Made by a program: the position numbers and the translations under genes | Source: Propionibacteriaceae bacterium P6A17 | GTDB taxonomy: Bacteria > Actinomycetota > Actinomycetes > Propionibacteriales > Propionibacteriaceae | NCBI GenBank assembly: GCA_000619965.1 | Contig: JHVD01000008.1 | Location: forward strand, 62,001-126,000 | Direction of reading: 5' to 3' | DNA: 64,000 nt | In this document: positions 16,264 to 25,300 of the stretch, piece by piece | How positions within the stretch are numbered: the stretch's first letter is position 1 | How the letters are laid out: each line of letters opens with the position of its first letter | The notes under the pieces: generated by a model | The model's database searches: none | Seen by the model: the letters and a program-made list of their open reading frames with translations, nothing else | What the model was told of the DNA's origin: nothing

Positions 16264-16749
16264 ATGGCAACGGTGGTGTGCGCGGGATCGTTCGATCCGA
16301 TCACGCTGGGACACGTCGATGTGATCGAGCGTGCGCAGGCGTTGTTCGGCGAGGTGGTCGTCGCGGTGGGCAACAACTCCTCCAAACGCTACGTGTTCGA
16401 CCACGAGGAGCGCATGGAGCTCGTGCGCGGCTCGCTCGAGCACGTCGGCTCGGTGAGGGTGGAGCCGCTCTCAGGGCTGTTGGTCGACTTCGCGCGCCGC
16501 CACGGTGCCGTCGCGATCGTCAAGGGGCTGCGCTTTGGCGCGGACTTCGATTTCGAGTTGCAGCAGGCGCACATGAACCACTCGCTCGCCGGCATCGAGA
16601 CGGTGCTGCTGCCGGCGAGCAAGGAGTGGGTGACGCTGTCGTCGACGATCCTGCGGGAGGTGTTCCGGCTCGGCGCTGACGTCTCCGAGTACGTGCCGGC
16701 GAACGTCCTGGCCGCCATCAGGGGCCGGCAGGAGGCGTCGCGGCCCTGA
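16264..16749 (+). CDS. coaD: Phosphopantetheine adenylyltransferase
   Basis: Fourth step of coenzyme A synthesis: 4'-phosphopantetheine plus ATP to dephospho-CoA. It is 161 aa. The nucleotidyltransferase motif is GSFDPITLGHVD (TLGH at 14-17), and SKEWVTLSSTILRE carries the second active-site motif. GAGGGAGAA precedes the ATG. Its last 32 bp overlap, tail to tail, the convergent gene that ends at 16718. Confidence 0.96.
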   Translation: MATVVCAGSFDPITLGHVDVIERAQALFGEVVVAVGNNSSKRYVFDHEERMELVRGSLEHVGSVRVEPLSGLLVDFARRHGAVAIVKGLRFGADFDFELQQAHMNHSLAGIETVLLPASKEWVTLSSTILREVFRLGADVSEYVPANVLAAIRGRQEASRP

Positions 16750-17470
16750 CAGTGCCGGCGGGCAGCGGGGTGGCGCGCAGCAGGGAGATCTTCTGCCAGA
16801 TCTTGCGGCTCATGCCCGTGGTGAGGTCCTCGATGCCCTCGACGGTGGCGAGCACCGTCTGGTCGTTGTTGCTCTCCGCGAACAGCGCCGCCGCTTTCCC
16901 GACGAGCGACAGCAGCTCTGAGCAGTAGTCGAGGTAGGACCACAGGTCGTGGATGTCCATGCCCATCTCGATGCTGCGCGCGGTCGGGCGGTAGCCGACG
17001 GACAGCCGCTCCGGGTCCTTCGTGAGCTGGTGCATGTCGATGATGTGCGCCAGCGAGCGCAGCTTGTGGAGCGACTGCAGGTGATGGGCGCGCTGGATGC
17101 GCGTCGGGACGTGCCACAGGAAGAACACGGCCACCCCGACGAACACCAGGTCGTTGACCATGGATTCGATGATCGACGCCCACTCCCACGTCCGCGGCGT
17201 GTCCGGGTCGTCCTGCGCGCCGATCAGCACGATGGCCAGCACCGCGACGAGCGAGCCCGCGAGGACGCCGATCAGCGCGCGGCTGGCGACGCTCAGCACC
17301 CCGTACCAGCGGGGTTGGGGGCGGATCAGGAGCTCGTCGATGGTGGCGCTGACCTCGGCCGCAACCTTGGGGAGATTACGCTCGGGGAAGCGGGCTGCGA
17401 TCCGTCGCTGCAGTGCATCCACCGTGTCCTTGACAGCGACGGCGTCCAGGCGCTGATACCTCGTTGGCAT
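16718..17470 (-). CDS. Two-helix membrane protein of unknown function
   Basis: A 250-aa protein with a soluble N-terminus (about 1-57), two membrane helices (about 62-84 and 103-122), and a cytoplasmic-looking alpha-helical C-terminal half (about 125-250, with HHLQSLHKLRSLAHIIDMHQ) ending in an Ala/Pro-rich tail. No enzymatic motif was recognised. The shape resembles a membrane sensor or scaffold, but that is speculation. A TAGCAT -10-like hexamer ends 6 nt before the ATG and there is no ribosome site. The 3' end overlaps coaD in antisense. Confidence 0.72.
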   Translation of the reverse strand: MPTRYQRLDAVAVKDTVDALQRRIAARFPERNLPKVAAEVSATIDELLIRPQPRWYGVLSVASRALIGVLAGSLVAVLAIVLIGAQDDPDTPRTWEWASIIESMVNDLVFVGVAVFFLWHVPTRIQRAHHLQSLHKLRSLAHIIDMHQLTKDPERLSVGYRPTARSIEMGMDIHDLWSYLDYCSELLSLVGKAAALFAESNNDQTVLATVEGIEDLTTGMSRKIWQKISLLRATPLPAGTVRAATPPAGP

Positions 17471-17476
17471 GGCTGC

Positions 17477-17482
17477 ATGCTA
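17477..17482 (-). promoter_or_regulatory. -10-like TAGCAT before the 16718-17470 gene
   Basis: ATGCTA on the plus strand; it lies 6 nt upstream of the minus-strand ATG at 17468-17470. Leaderless-type. Confidence 0.45.
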
Positions 17483-17547
17483 GTGGCCGAGGGTGGGCAG
17501 GCGGCCGGCGTCGACGACCCGCCGGGGGCGATCCGCAGCGCGGACCC

Positions 17548-17553
17548 TAGGCT
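17548..17553 (+). promoter_or_regulatory. -10-like TAGGCT before asparaginase
   Basis: TAGGCT ends 6 nt before the ATG at 17560. Leaderless-type; divergent from the previous promoter. Confidence 0.45.
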
Positions 17554-17559
17554 GCTGTC

Positions 17560-18489
17560 ATGGACGACACACTCGCAGCCATCGTGTATCGCGGCCACGT
17601 GCCCGAATCGCATCACCGTGCACGGGTGGCCATCACCGCTCCCGACGGCACCCTGCGGCTCGGGCTGGGCGACCTGCAGCGCCCGACGCTGCCGCGCTCG
17701 GCGCTGAAGCCGTTCCAGGTGATCGCGATGCTGGAGTCCGGACTGGACCTCGCCGACGAACTGCTGGCGCTGGCGGGGGCCTCGCATCGCGGCGAGCCCT
17801 TCCACCTGGATGGCGCCCGGCGCATCCTCGCAGGCGTCTCGCTCACGGAGACCGACCTCGTCAACACCGCCGACATCCCCTACGACGACGACGCCCGGCT
17901 GGCGTGGCTGCGCGCCGGGCGCGGCCGTGAGCCGATCGCCCACAATTGCTCGGGCAAGCATGCGGCGATGCTGCGCACCTGCGTGAGGGCCGGCTGGCCC
18001 CTCGAGGGATATCGGGACCCGGCGCACCCGTTGCAGCGGGCGATCAGGCGTGTGATCGAGGACTGGTGCGGCGTCGTCGGTGAGCCCGTCGTGGACGGGT
18101 GCTCGGCGCCCGCATTCGCGACGACGCTGCCCGGCCTGGCTCGCGGCTTCGGACGGTTGGCCGTCGCCGACGCTGGGCCTGCCGAGGCCGTGGCGTCGTC
18201 GTACCGGCGCTTCGGCGCGTGGATGTCTGGCACCCAGGACCCCACGGTGGGGCTCCTGGCGGGCGTCCCGGGCTGCGTCGCAAAGGGCGGCGCGGAGGCG
18301 GTACTGGCCGTCGGGCTGCCCGACGGGACCGGGGTGGCGTTGAAGATGTCCGACGGCATGGGCCGCGGCCGGTTCGCCGTGCTGCGGGCCGTGTTGCAGG
18401 CGCTCGGGCACGACTGGGACGGGGACGAGGCGGGTGTGGTCGTCGCGCCCGAACTCGAGCAACGATTGGCCGTGCTGCGGGACGACTGA
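17560..18489 (+). CDS. Asparaginase (asparaginase II family)
   Basis: Hydrolyses L-asparagine to aspartate and ammonia. It is 309 aa and belongs to the Rhizobium etli-type family (PF06089), not the E. coli AnsA/AnsB type. Landmarks are RSALKPFQVIAML with the conserved Lys (K50), AHNCSGKHAAML, VVDGCSAPAFATTL and GCVAKGGAEAVLAVG. The start follows a TAGGCT hexamer with no ribosome site. It is monocistronic between a divergent gene and DUF177. Confidence 0.9.
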   Translation: MDDTLAAIVYRGHVPESHHRARVAITAPDGTLRLGLGDLQRPTLPRSALKPFQVIAMLESGLDLADELLALAGASHRGEPFHLDGARRILAGVSLTETDLVNTADIPYDDDARLAWLRAGRGREPIAHNCSGKHAAMLRTCVRAGWPLEGYRDPAHPLQRAIRRVIEDWCGVVGEPVVDGCSAPAFATTLPGLARGFGRLAVADAGPAEAVASSYRRFGAWMSGTQDPTVGLLAGVPGCVAKGGAEAVLAVGLPDGTGVALKMSDGMGRGRFAVLRAVLQALGHDWDGDEAGVVVAPELEQRLAVLRDD

Positions 18490-18503
18490 GGCGGCCTGCG
18501 GCA

Positions 18504-18533
18504 TTTGGAGATCGCCCGTCGTCCGAGTACAGT
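18504..18533 (+). promoter_or_regulatory. Promoter of DUF177-rpmF operon
   Basis: TTTGGA (18504-18509), 18-nt spacer, TACAGT (18528-18533), about 50 nt upstream of the DUF177 start. It resembles the rpmB promoter (TTGTCG-18-TACAGT). Confidence 0.5.
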
Positions 18534-18584
18534 TGGCGGTCGGTCAACCACGAGGTCAGCTCGACCAGAAGTTGGGGCAGCACC

Positions 18585-19127
18585 ATGAAGTCCGGACACC
18601 GCCACGCGGATCGCCGCTCGCCGTACGTCTTCGACGTACACGAGATCGCGCATCGCGCGGGCGTCATGAAGGAGTTCGAGGTCACCGTCCCCGCCCCTGC
18701 AGAGCTCGGCACCGAGGTGATCGGAGTGCCCGAAGGCTCGGACTCGCACTTGGACATCCAACTGCAGGCCGTGGTCGAAGGCGTCTTGGTGACGGGTCAC
18801 GTCGACGCGCAACTGCGCGGCGAGTGCTCCCGCTGCCTGACGGAGCTGGAGGACGAGGCGTCCTTCGAGTTCCAGGAGTTGTTCTACCATCCAGGCCGTG
18901 AGGTCGAGGAGGACGAGCTGACCATCGTCGACGAGACGGTGGACATCGAGGAGCCACTCCGAGGCGCCGTGGTGCTCGAACTTCCGTTCACGCCCCTGTG
19001 CGCGGAGGACTGTCCAGGCCTGTGCCCCGACTGCGGGTTCGACCTGAACCAAGATCCGACGCACGGCCACGGCGACAAGGTGGATCCCCGTTGGGAGAAG
19101 CTCGCAGGCCTGACCGGAGACAACTGA
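18585..19127 (+). CDS. DUF177 (YceD-like) protein
   Basis: A 180-aa protein of the DUF177/YceD family, always found next to rpmF and implicated in 23S rRNA accumulation in bacteria and plastids. Landmarks are FDVHEIAHRAGVMKEFEV, the central CSRCLTEL pair and the C-terminal CAEDCPGLCPDCG, which together look like zinc sites. The ATG at 18585 is the first of a likely DUF177-rpmF-rnc-mutM unit. Confidence 0.88.
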   Translation: MKSGHRHADRRSPYVFDVHEIAHRAGVMKEFEVTVPAPAELGTEVIGVPEGSDSHLDIQLQAVVEGVLVTGHVDAQLRGECSRCLTELEDEASFEFQELFYHPGREVEEDELTIVDETVDIEEPLRGAVVLELPFTPLCAEDCPGLCPDCGFDLNQDPTHGHGDKVDPRWEKLAGLTGDN

Positions 19128-19199
19128 ACCTGAGCCCACGCGGCGCCCACCCCAGCGCCACCCGGCCGAGTGCCGGGCCACGACAACCAAGGAGTAGAC

Positions 19200-19391
19200 A
19201 TGGCCGTTCCGAAGCGGAAGATGTCGCGCAGCAACACCCGTTCTCGTCGCGCGCAGTGGAAGACCTCCGTCGTCCCCACCGTCACCTGCGTCAACCCGGC
19301 GTGCCGTGAGCCCCACCTCCAGCACACCGCGTGCCCGTCGTGCGGCCAGTACGGCCCGCGTTCGGCCCGTCGTCAGGTCGTCGAGGCCTGA
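19200..19391 (+). CDS. rpmF: 50S ribosomal protein L32, zinc-ribbon type
   Basis: A 63-aa large-subunit protein. MAVPKRKMSRSNTRSRRAQW is the L32 start; CVNPAC and CPSC form the zinc site. AAGGAG precedes the ATG at 19200 with 6 nt spacing. The end overlaps the presumed rnc start. Confidence 0.95.
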   Translation: MAVPKRKMSRSNTRSRRAQWKTSVVPTVTCVNPACREPHLQHTACPSCGQYGPRSARRQVVEA

Positions 19392-20065
19392 GCACGCTGC
19401 ACCATCTCTTGGAGGAGCTGGGGATCGAGGTCGATCCCCAGCTCCTTGAGTTGTCGCTGACGCACCGCAGTTTCGCCTACGAGGCGGGACAGATCCCGAG
19501 CAACGAACGCCTGGAGTTCCTCGGTGATGCCGTGCTGGAGATCGTCGTCACCGACCACATCTTCCGCGAATACCCTGAGCTCGCGGAGGGGGAGCTGGCG
19601 AAGCTGAGGGCCGCCGTCGTGTCCTCCGTGTCGCTCGCGCGGATCGCCCGGGCGCTGGGGGTCGGGCCGATGATTCGCCTCGGCAAGGGCGAGATGGCCA
19701 CGGGTGGTCACGACAAGCGCTCCATCCTCGCCGACACGATGGAGGCGATCATCGGCTGCGTCTACCTGTCGCAGGGCATGGAGGCGGCGTGGCGGTTCGT
19801 GCACCGCCTGACCGACCGCGCCATCGCCGACGTGATCGCGGCCGGCGACTACGCCGACCACAAGACCACCATCCAGGAGCTCTGCGCCCAGCACGGCTGG
19901 GAGCACTTCTACGAGGTCGTGGGCTCCGGGCCCGACCACGACCGCACCTACACGGCTACGCTCATCATCGACGGCGAGGCTCGTGGCACTGGCGTCGGCA
20001 GCAACAAGCGTCGCGCCGAGCAGCTCGCGGCGCGGGAAGCCGTCGCGCAGTTGGGCGATGCCTGA
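19388..20065 (+). CDS. rnc: Ribonuclease III (start codon uncertain)
   Basis: Double-strand-specific endonuclease for rRNA precursor and mRNA processing. With this start it is 225 aa: catalytic domain with [19 protein letters not shown] (about 40-60) and a C-terminal dsRNA-binding domain (about 155-222, [16 protein letters not shown]). No ATG exists near the expected N-terminus. CTG at 19388 overlaps the rpmF stop as CTGA and places the THRS motif at the same position as in the M. tuberculosis enzyme. Alternatives are TTG 19409 and GTG 19331 or 19340, the latter two well inside rpmF. The gene is certain; the start is not. Confidence 0.9.
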   Translation: MSTLHHLLEELGIEVDPQLLELSLTHRSFAYEAGQIPSNERLEFLGDAVLEIVVTDHIFREYPELAEGELAKLRAAVVSSVSLARIARALGVGPMIRLGKGEMATGGHDKRSILADTMEAIIGCVYLSQGMEAAWRFVHRLTDRAIADVIAAGDYADHKTTIQELCAQHGWEHFYEVVGSGPDHDRTYTATLIIDGEARGTGVGSNKRRAEQLAAREAVAQLGDA

Positions 20066-20897
20066 GCTTCCCGAGGTGGAGGTCGTCCGCGCCGGCCTCG
20101 AGCGCCACGTCGTCGGGCGAACGATCGAGTGCGTCACCGTCTGGCACCCGCGCCCGGTCCGGCAGCACGCTGGCGGCGCGGCGGCGTTCGAGACCGACCT
20201 CGCAGGGCGCGAGGTGGGGGAGGCCCGTCGTCGCGGTAAATACCTGTGGCTCGTGCTGGGGCCCGATGCGCTGCTCGTCCACCTCGGCATGAGCGGGCAG
20301 TTCCGCGTGGCGTCGCCCGACGATGACCTGCCCCGCAACACACGCGTCAGTTTCTCCCTCTCCGACGGCCGCGAGCTGCGGTTCGTGGACCAGCGCATGT
20401 TCGGCGGGTTGGAGCTTCGACGTGACGCCGCGACCAACCCCGTGCCCCACATCGCGCCGGACCCGTTCGACCCCAGCTTTCGGTTGCCGGAGGTGGCTCG
20501 TCGGATGCGCGCGAAGCACACGACGGTCAAGCGCGCCCTCCTCGACCAGCGGCTGGTCTCCGGCATCGGCAACATCTATGCCGACGAGGCCCTCTGGCGG
20601 TCCCGGCTCCACTTCGACACCCCGACGACGTCCCTCGGCCCGCGCCAGGCGACGGGGCTGCTGCGGCACGCCACCGATGTGATGCGCGAGGCGCTCGCTG
20701 CTGGTGGGACGTCTTTCGACTCGCTGTACGTGAACGTCAACGGCGAGTCCGGCTACTTTGAACGTGGCCTCAACGCGTACGGGCGCGAGGGGCTGCCGTG
20801 CTCGCGCTGCGGCGCAGTGCTGCGTCGGAGCTCGTTCATGAACCGGTCCAGCTTCTGGTGCCCGAGGTGTCAGCGGCCGCGCCGAGGGGTGGTGTAG
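20058..20897 (+). CDS. mutM: Formamidopyrimidine-DNA glycosylase
   Basis: Base-excision repair enzyme removing 8-oxoguanine and FaPy lesions, with AP lyase activity. It is 279 aa. The catalytic MPELPEVE start (P2, E3), K61 in RRRGKYLW, the H2TH helix region ([16 protein letters not shown]) and the four-cysteine zinc finger (CSRCG...CPRCQ) are all present. The ATG overlaps rnc by 8 bp. Confidence 0.96.
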   Translation: MPELPEVEVVRAGLERHVVGRTIECVTVWHPRPVRQHAGGAAAFETDLAGREVGEARRRGKYLWLVLGPDALLVHLGMSGQFRVASPDDDLPRNTRVSFSLSDGRELRFVDQRMFGGLELRRDAATNPVPHIAPDPFDPSFRLPEVARRMRAKHTTVKRALLDQRLVSGIGNIYADEALWRSRLHFDTPTTSLGPRQATGLLRHATDVMREALAAGGTSFDSLYVNVNGESGYFERGLNAYGREGLPCSRCGAVLRRSSFMNRSSFWCPRCQRPRRGVV

Positions 20898-20900
20898 CTT
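20895..20900 (+). promoter_or_regulatory. -10-like TAGCTT before the alpha/beta hydrolase
   Basis: TAGCTT ends 6 nt before the ATG at 20907. Its TAG is also the mutM stop codon, so it may be coincidental. Confidence 0.25.
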
Positions 20901-20906
20901 CGCCCC

Positions 20907-21512
20907 ATGACCACGATGGACGGCGGGCGCTGGCTCGGTTCCCCGGAGCGAGGAGCGGACGCGCCGCGCGTAGTCGTCGCGGCCGGCTTGTCGTATCCCA
21001 TCGATTTGCCGGGGTTGTTCCTGCCGGGCAGGGCGCTCGTGCTCGCGGGTTGGGAAGTCTGGCGCCTCGATTGGGGAGAGAAGCCTGCCAGTCCGGATGA
21101 CTGCGTCGCGACGGTGTCCAAGGCGCTCGACGCGCTGGTCGCCGAGCACGGGCCGGTCCAGATGCTGATCGGCAAGTCGCTGGGCACGTTCGCAGCACGC
21201 TGGGCGGCGGATCGTCGGGTGCCCGCCGTCTGGACGACGCCCTTGCTGAGCCAGCCGCTGGTCGTCGACGCCATCAACGCCTCGAGTGCTCCCACGCTGC
21301 TGATTGGCGGGAGCGAGGACCCGGCGTGGGTGCCAGCGGCCGTCACTTCGTCCACTGTCGGGCTGCTGGAGATCCCCGGCGCCAACCACGGCTGGCAGGG
21401 CGGGGGCTGGCGTCGGGAGATCGACGTCCACGCCCAACTCACGGCCGCCGTGGAGGCGTTCGCCATGCAAGTGAGCGCACTGAAGCCCACGGGAGACGAC
21501 CGCAAGGTGTGA
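20907..21512 (+). CDS. Alpha/beta hydrolase-fold protein
   Basis: A 201-aa soluble protein with the alpha/beta hydrolase pattern: nucleophile elbow GKSLG (Ser in MLIGKSLGTFAARW), an acidic residue in GGSEDPAWV, and a C-terminal His in GANHGWQGG. It has the short form of the fold without a large cap. The substrate is unknown. It starts 9 bp after mutM. The stop lies inside a remarkable 22-bp perfect inverted repeat. Confidence 0.75.
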   Translation: MTTMDGGRWLGSPERGADAPRVVVAAGLSYPIDLPGLFLPGRALVLAGWEVWRLDWGEKPASPDDCVATVSKALDALVAEHGPVQMLIGKSLGTFAARWAADRRVPAVWTTPLLSQPLVVDAINASSAPTLLIGGSEDPAWVPAAVTSSTVGLLEIPGANHGWQGGGWRREIDVHAQLTAAVEAFAMQVSALKPTGDDRKV

Positions 21513-21550
21513 GGAAGTGGTTGGTCCGCCAACCACTTCCTCACACCTTG
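21503..21550 (+). terminator. 22-bp perfect inverted repeat with TCCG loop
   Basis: Bases 21503-21524 are the exact reverse complement of 21529-21550, with loop TCCG. The stem contains the last codons and stop of the hydrolase gene. It is probably a terminator, though there is no U-tract and the stem is longer and less GC-rich than the others here. Confidence 0.6.
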
Positions 21551-21732
21551 TGCGGACGGGACGGGCCCGTTCGTGCAGGCAGGCGATGCTGGCTGAGCCG
21601 CGGGTGCATGCCGGCCCGGCGGAGCATCCGCGGGGGCGGAGACGGAGCACCTAGTAACCTGTCCCTCGTGCGATTGACCGAGCGAGCTGCCCGCCCCGTC
21701 CCCGGCGCGCGTGCCAGGCGAGGGGAGTCGTC
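21551..21732 (+). promoter_or_regulatory. Upstream region of the gtrA-like gene
   Basis: No gene seen. TAGTAA near 21652 could be a -10 box. AGGGGAG at 21721-21727 is the ribosome site for the GTG at 21733. Confidence 0.3.
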
Positions 21733-22326
21733 GTGGGCGACGGGGGCCCGGTCATGAAGTCGCTGGTCGCCAGATACGGCAATTCGATCGCGCAGTTCGT
21801 GAAGTTCGCCGTCGTCGGCGGCTCCGGGGTCGTCGTGAACATGCTCGTCAACATCGTGATGAACAAGCTCAACGGCGGATCGGCGAACGCGCAGGACATC
21901 CTCTGGGCGATCCCCGGCACGCAGTGGAACATCCGTTTCACGTTGCTCGCGTGGATCGTCCCGTTCGTCGTCGCGAACTGCTGGAACTTCCAGCTCAACC
22001 GCTGGTGGACGTTCAAGTCGAGCAAGCACGCTGGCTGGTGGCAGGAGTTCGTCCCGTTCTTCCTCGTGGGCTCGGCGGCGATGTGCGTCGGCGCCGTCCT
22101 GAAGGTGCTGATGACCAACCCGACGAGCCCCGCGTACCTGCCCGAGCCCTACTTCCACGAGGACTACGGGCTCGCATCGAGGGAGTACTGGAGCCAGCTC
22201 ATCGCCATCTTTCTGACGCTGCCGGTCAACTTCGTCGTCAACAAGGTGTGGACCTTCCGGGCCGTGCGTGGGCCGAAGCCCGTCGACGAGGTGGTCGACT
22301 CGCTGCGGGGGAGAGGACGGCGGTAG
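21733..22326 (+). CDS. GtrA-family membrane protein
   Basis: A 197-aa protein with about four membrane helices in the GtrA/PF04138 pattern: QFVKFAVVGGSGVVVNMLVN, WNFQLNRWWTF and LPVNFVVNKVWTFR. Family members are thought to move polyprenyl-phosphate-linked sugars across the membrane for cell-surface glycosylation. The GTG start at 21733 has a good AGGGGAG site; an internal ATG at 21754 is the alternative. Its stop abuts the smc start, so the two may be co-transcribed despite unrelated roles. Confidence 0.85.
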   Translation: MGDGGPVMKSLVARYGNSIAQFVKFAVVGGSGVVVNMLVNIVMNKLNGGSANAQDILWAIPGTQWNIRFTLLAWIVPFVVANCWNFQLNRWWTFKSSKHAGWWQEFVPFFLVGSAAMCVGAVLKVLMTNPTSPAYLPEPYFHEDYGLASREYWSQLIAIFLTLPVNFVVNKVWTFRAVRGPKPVDEVVDSLRGRGRR

Positions 22327-25300
22327 GTGTACCTCAAGCAGCTCACCCTGCGCGGGTTCAAGTCGTTTGCGTCGGCGACGACGCTCGTCTTCGAGCCCGG
22401 CATCACGTGTGTGGTGGGCCCCAACGGCTCGGGCAAGTCGAACGTCGTCGACGCGCTGGCCTGGGTGATGGGGGAGCAGGGCGCGAAGACGCTGCGCGGC
22501 GGGAAGATGGAGGACGTCATCTTCGCCGGCACCTCGAAGCGTGCGCCGCTCGGCCGCGCGGAGGTGGAACTCACCATCGACAATTCCGACGGCGCCCTGC
22601 CGATCGAGTACTCGGAGGTGCGCATCACCCGCACGATGTTCCGCTCCGGCGGCTCCGAGTACCAGATCAACGGCGCCCCGGCGCGCCTGCTCGACGTGCA
22701 GGAGCTCCTCTCGGACTCCGGCATCGGCCGCGAGATGCACGTGATCGTCGGCCAGGGGCAGCTCGACGCGATCCTCCAGGCCACGCCGGAATCGCGTCGC
22801 GGCTTCATCGAGGAGGCCGCGGGCGTGCTGAAGCACCGCAAGCGCAAGGAGAAGGCGCTGCGCAAGCTCGACGCGACGAAGGCGAACCTTGAGCGGTTGC
22901 AGGACCTCGTCGGCGAGCTGCAGCGGCAGCTCAAGCCGCTTGGGCGACAGGCGCAGGCGGCGCGCAAGGCAGCAATCATCCAGGCCGAGTTGCGCGACGC
23001 GAAGGCGCGACTCCTCGCCGACGACCTCTCCGCGGCCCAGCAGACGCTGGCAGCGGAGCTGGCCGACGAACGGGCCATGGCCGAAGCGCGGGCCCGGGCT
23101 GAGCAGGCTGTTCGCGACGCACTCGCAGGCGAGGAAGACGCCGAGCGTGCCCTCAAGGAGGCCGCCGCCCGCTACGACCGCGCGCAGGAGACCTGGTACG
23201 GGCTGGCGGCCCTGCGCGAGCGCGTCCAGTCGACGATCACCGTCGCCGCCGAGCGGGCCCGGATGGGCGACAACCAGCCGCAGCTCGACGTCGGCGGCCG
23301 CGACCCGGAGCAGCTCGAGACCGAGGCGAAGGAGGCACGGGAGCGGGAGCAGCGTCTCCGCAGCGATGTCGAGGCGGCCAACTCTGCGCTCACCGACGCC
23401 ACGCTGCGCCGAGGCGGCGCCGAGAAGGCCCACGCCGAGGCCGAGGCGGCGTACTCGGCCGCGCTCAGGGCGGTGGCGGACCGTCGCGAGGGGATCGCGA
23501 GGCTCACCGGAAGGGTCGGGTCGGTGAAGTCCAGGCTGCAGGCCTCGGGCGAGGAGGTGGCGCGCCTCGAACGACGCCGCGACGAGGCCCGCACCCGCGC
23601 CGAGGAGGCCGCCAAGCAGTACCGGGCCACCGAGGCCTCGCTGGCTGGGCTCGGCGCCGACGAGTCGGACCTCGACGCCACCTACGAGCGCGCCGTCGAA
23701 GCCCTCGACGACGCCCGCGCGGCCCTCGAATCGGTCCAGTCCCGCGAGACCGAGCTCGAGCGCCAGCGCACCGCCACGCAGGCCCGCGTCGACGCGCTGC
23801 GCCTCCTGACCCAGCGCAAGGATGGCCACGCGGCGCTCCTCGACGCGGGGGATGGGGTGCTGGGCCGGCTCTCGGACCTCATCACCGTCGAGGCGGGCTG
23901 GGAAGCCGCGATCGCGGCGGCGCTCGGCGCGGCGGCGGAGGCCGTCGTCGTGGCGGGGATGTCGGACGCGTCGCGCTCGCTGGAACGCCTCGCCGCCGAG
24001 GACCTCGGGCGGGCGAGCCTGGTCGTCGCGGGGGCCCACGGCCCTTCCCCGACGACCACCCGCGGCCGGGCTGCGACATCGGTCGTGCGCGCCGACGACA
24101 CGGTCGCCGGCGCGGTGGCCTGGCTGCTGCGCGACGTCGTCCTGGCCGAGGACGCGACGGAGGCGAAGGACGTCGTCGGGGAGGGAGGCCTCACGGCCGT
24201 GACCAGGGCCGGCGACGTGTACCGTGCCTGGTTGGTCGACGGCGGGTCGGCGAAGGCGCCGTCGCTCATCGAGGTGTCGGCGCAGCTCGCCGACGCCGAG
24301 GAGGAGCTCGTGGGGCAGCGGCACGCGCTCGAGCGGCTGCGATTCGAGCACGAGCAGCACGCCGACGCCCTGGCCGAGGCCGAGCGGGACGAGGCAGCGG
24401 CGCTCGAGCGGCTGCACGCCTCCGACGCGGCCATGGCTGCCGTCGCCGATCAGCTCAACGCCCACCGGCAGACCCAGGCGGGCGCCACCAAGGAGGCCGA
24501 GCGTCTCGAGGAGGCGATCGCGCAGGCGCTGCACTCGAGGGTGCGCGACGAGGAACAGCTTGCGGAGCTCGAGCAGCGGCTCGAGGCAGCGTCCGGCGAG
24601 GGGGAGCACGAGGAGCCCGACCCGACGCAGCGCGATGAGCTCGCTCTGGCTGCGCGGCTGGCCCGTCAGAAGGAGATGGATGCCCGGCTGCGGCTGCGGA
24701 CGGCCGAGGAGCAGGCGAAGGCGGTGGCGGGGCGGGCCGAGTCGCTGCTGCGCGCGGCCCAGCACGAGCGGCAGTCGCGCGCGAAGGCCAAGGCTCGGCT
24801 CGAGCAGATCCAGCGGGAGGCGCGCGTGGCACAGGCGGTGCTCGACGCCGCCCGCGTGGTGGCTGAGCGCGTCGAGCACGCCCGCCAACAGGCCACTCGC
24901 GAACGCGACCTCGCCGACGAGGCCCGCCGCGCCGCCGAAGCCGCGACGACCAGCGCCCGGCACGCCAGCAAGGCGGCGAGCGCGCACCTCGACGAGCTGG
25001 TCAAGGGCGCCCACCGCGACGAGATGCACCGCATTGAGTACCGCATGCGCATCGAGCAGCTCACGGAGAAGGCGTTGTCGGAGCTGGGTCTCGAGCCGGA
25101 GGTGCTCGTCGCCGAGTACGGCCCGCAGGAGCGGGTGCCGGTTCTCACGCGCCCCGACGGCACCGCGCTGCAAGAGGGCGACCCGGTGCCCGATCCGGTG
25201 CCGTACGTGCGCGCGGAGCAGGAGAAGCGCCTGCATGCCGCCGAACGCAACCTGCAGGTCCTGGGGCGCGTGAACCCGCTCGCGCTCGAGGAGTTCGACG

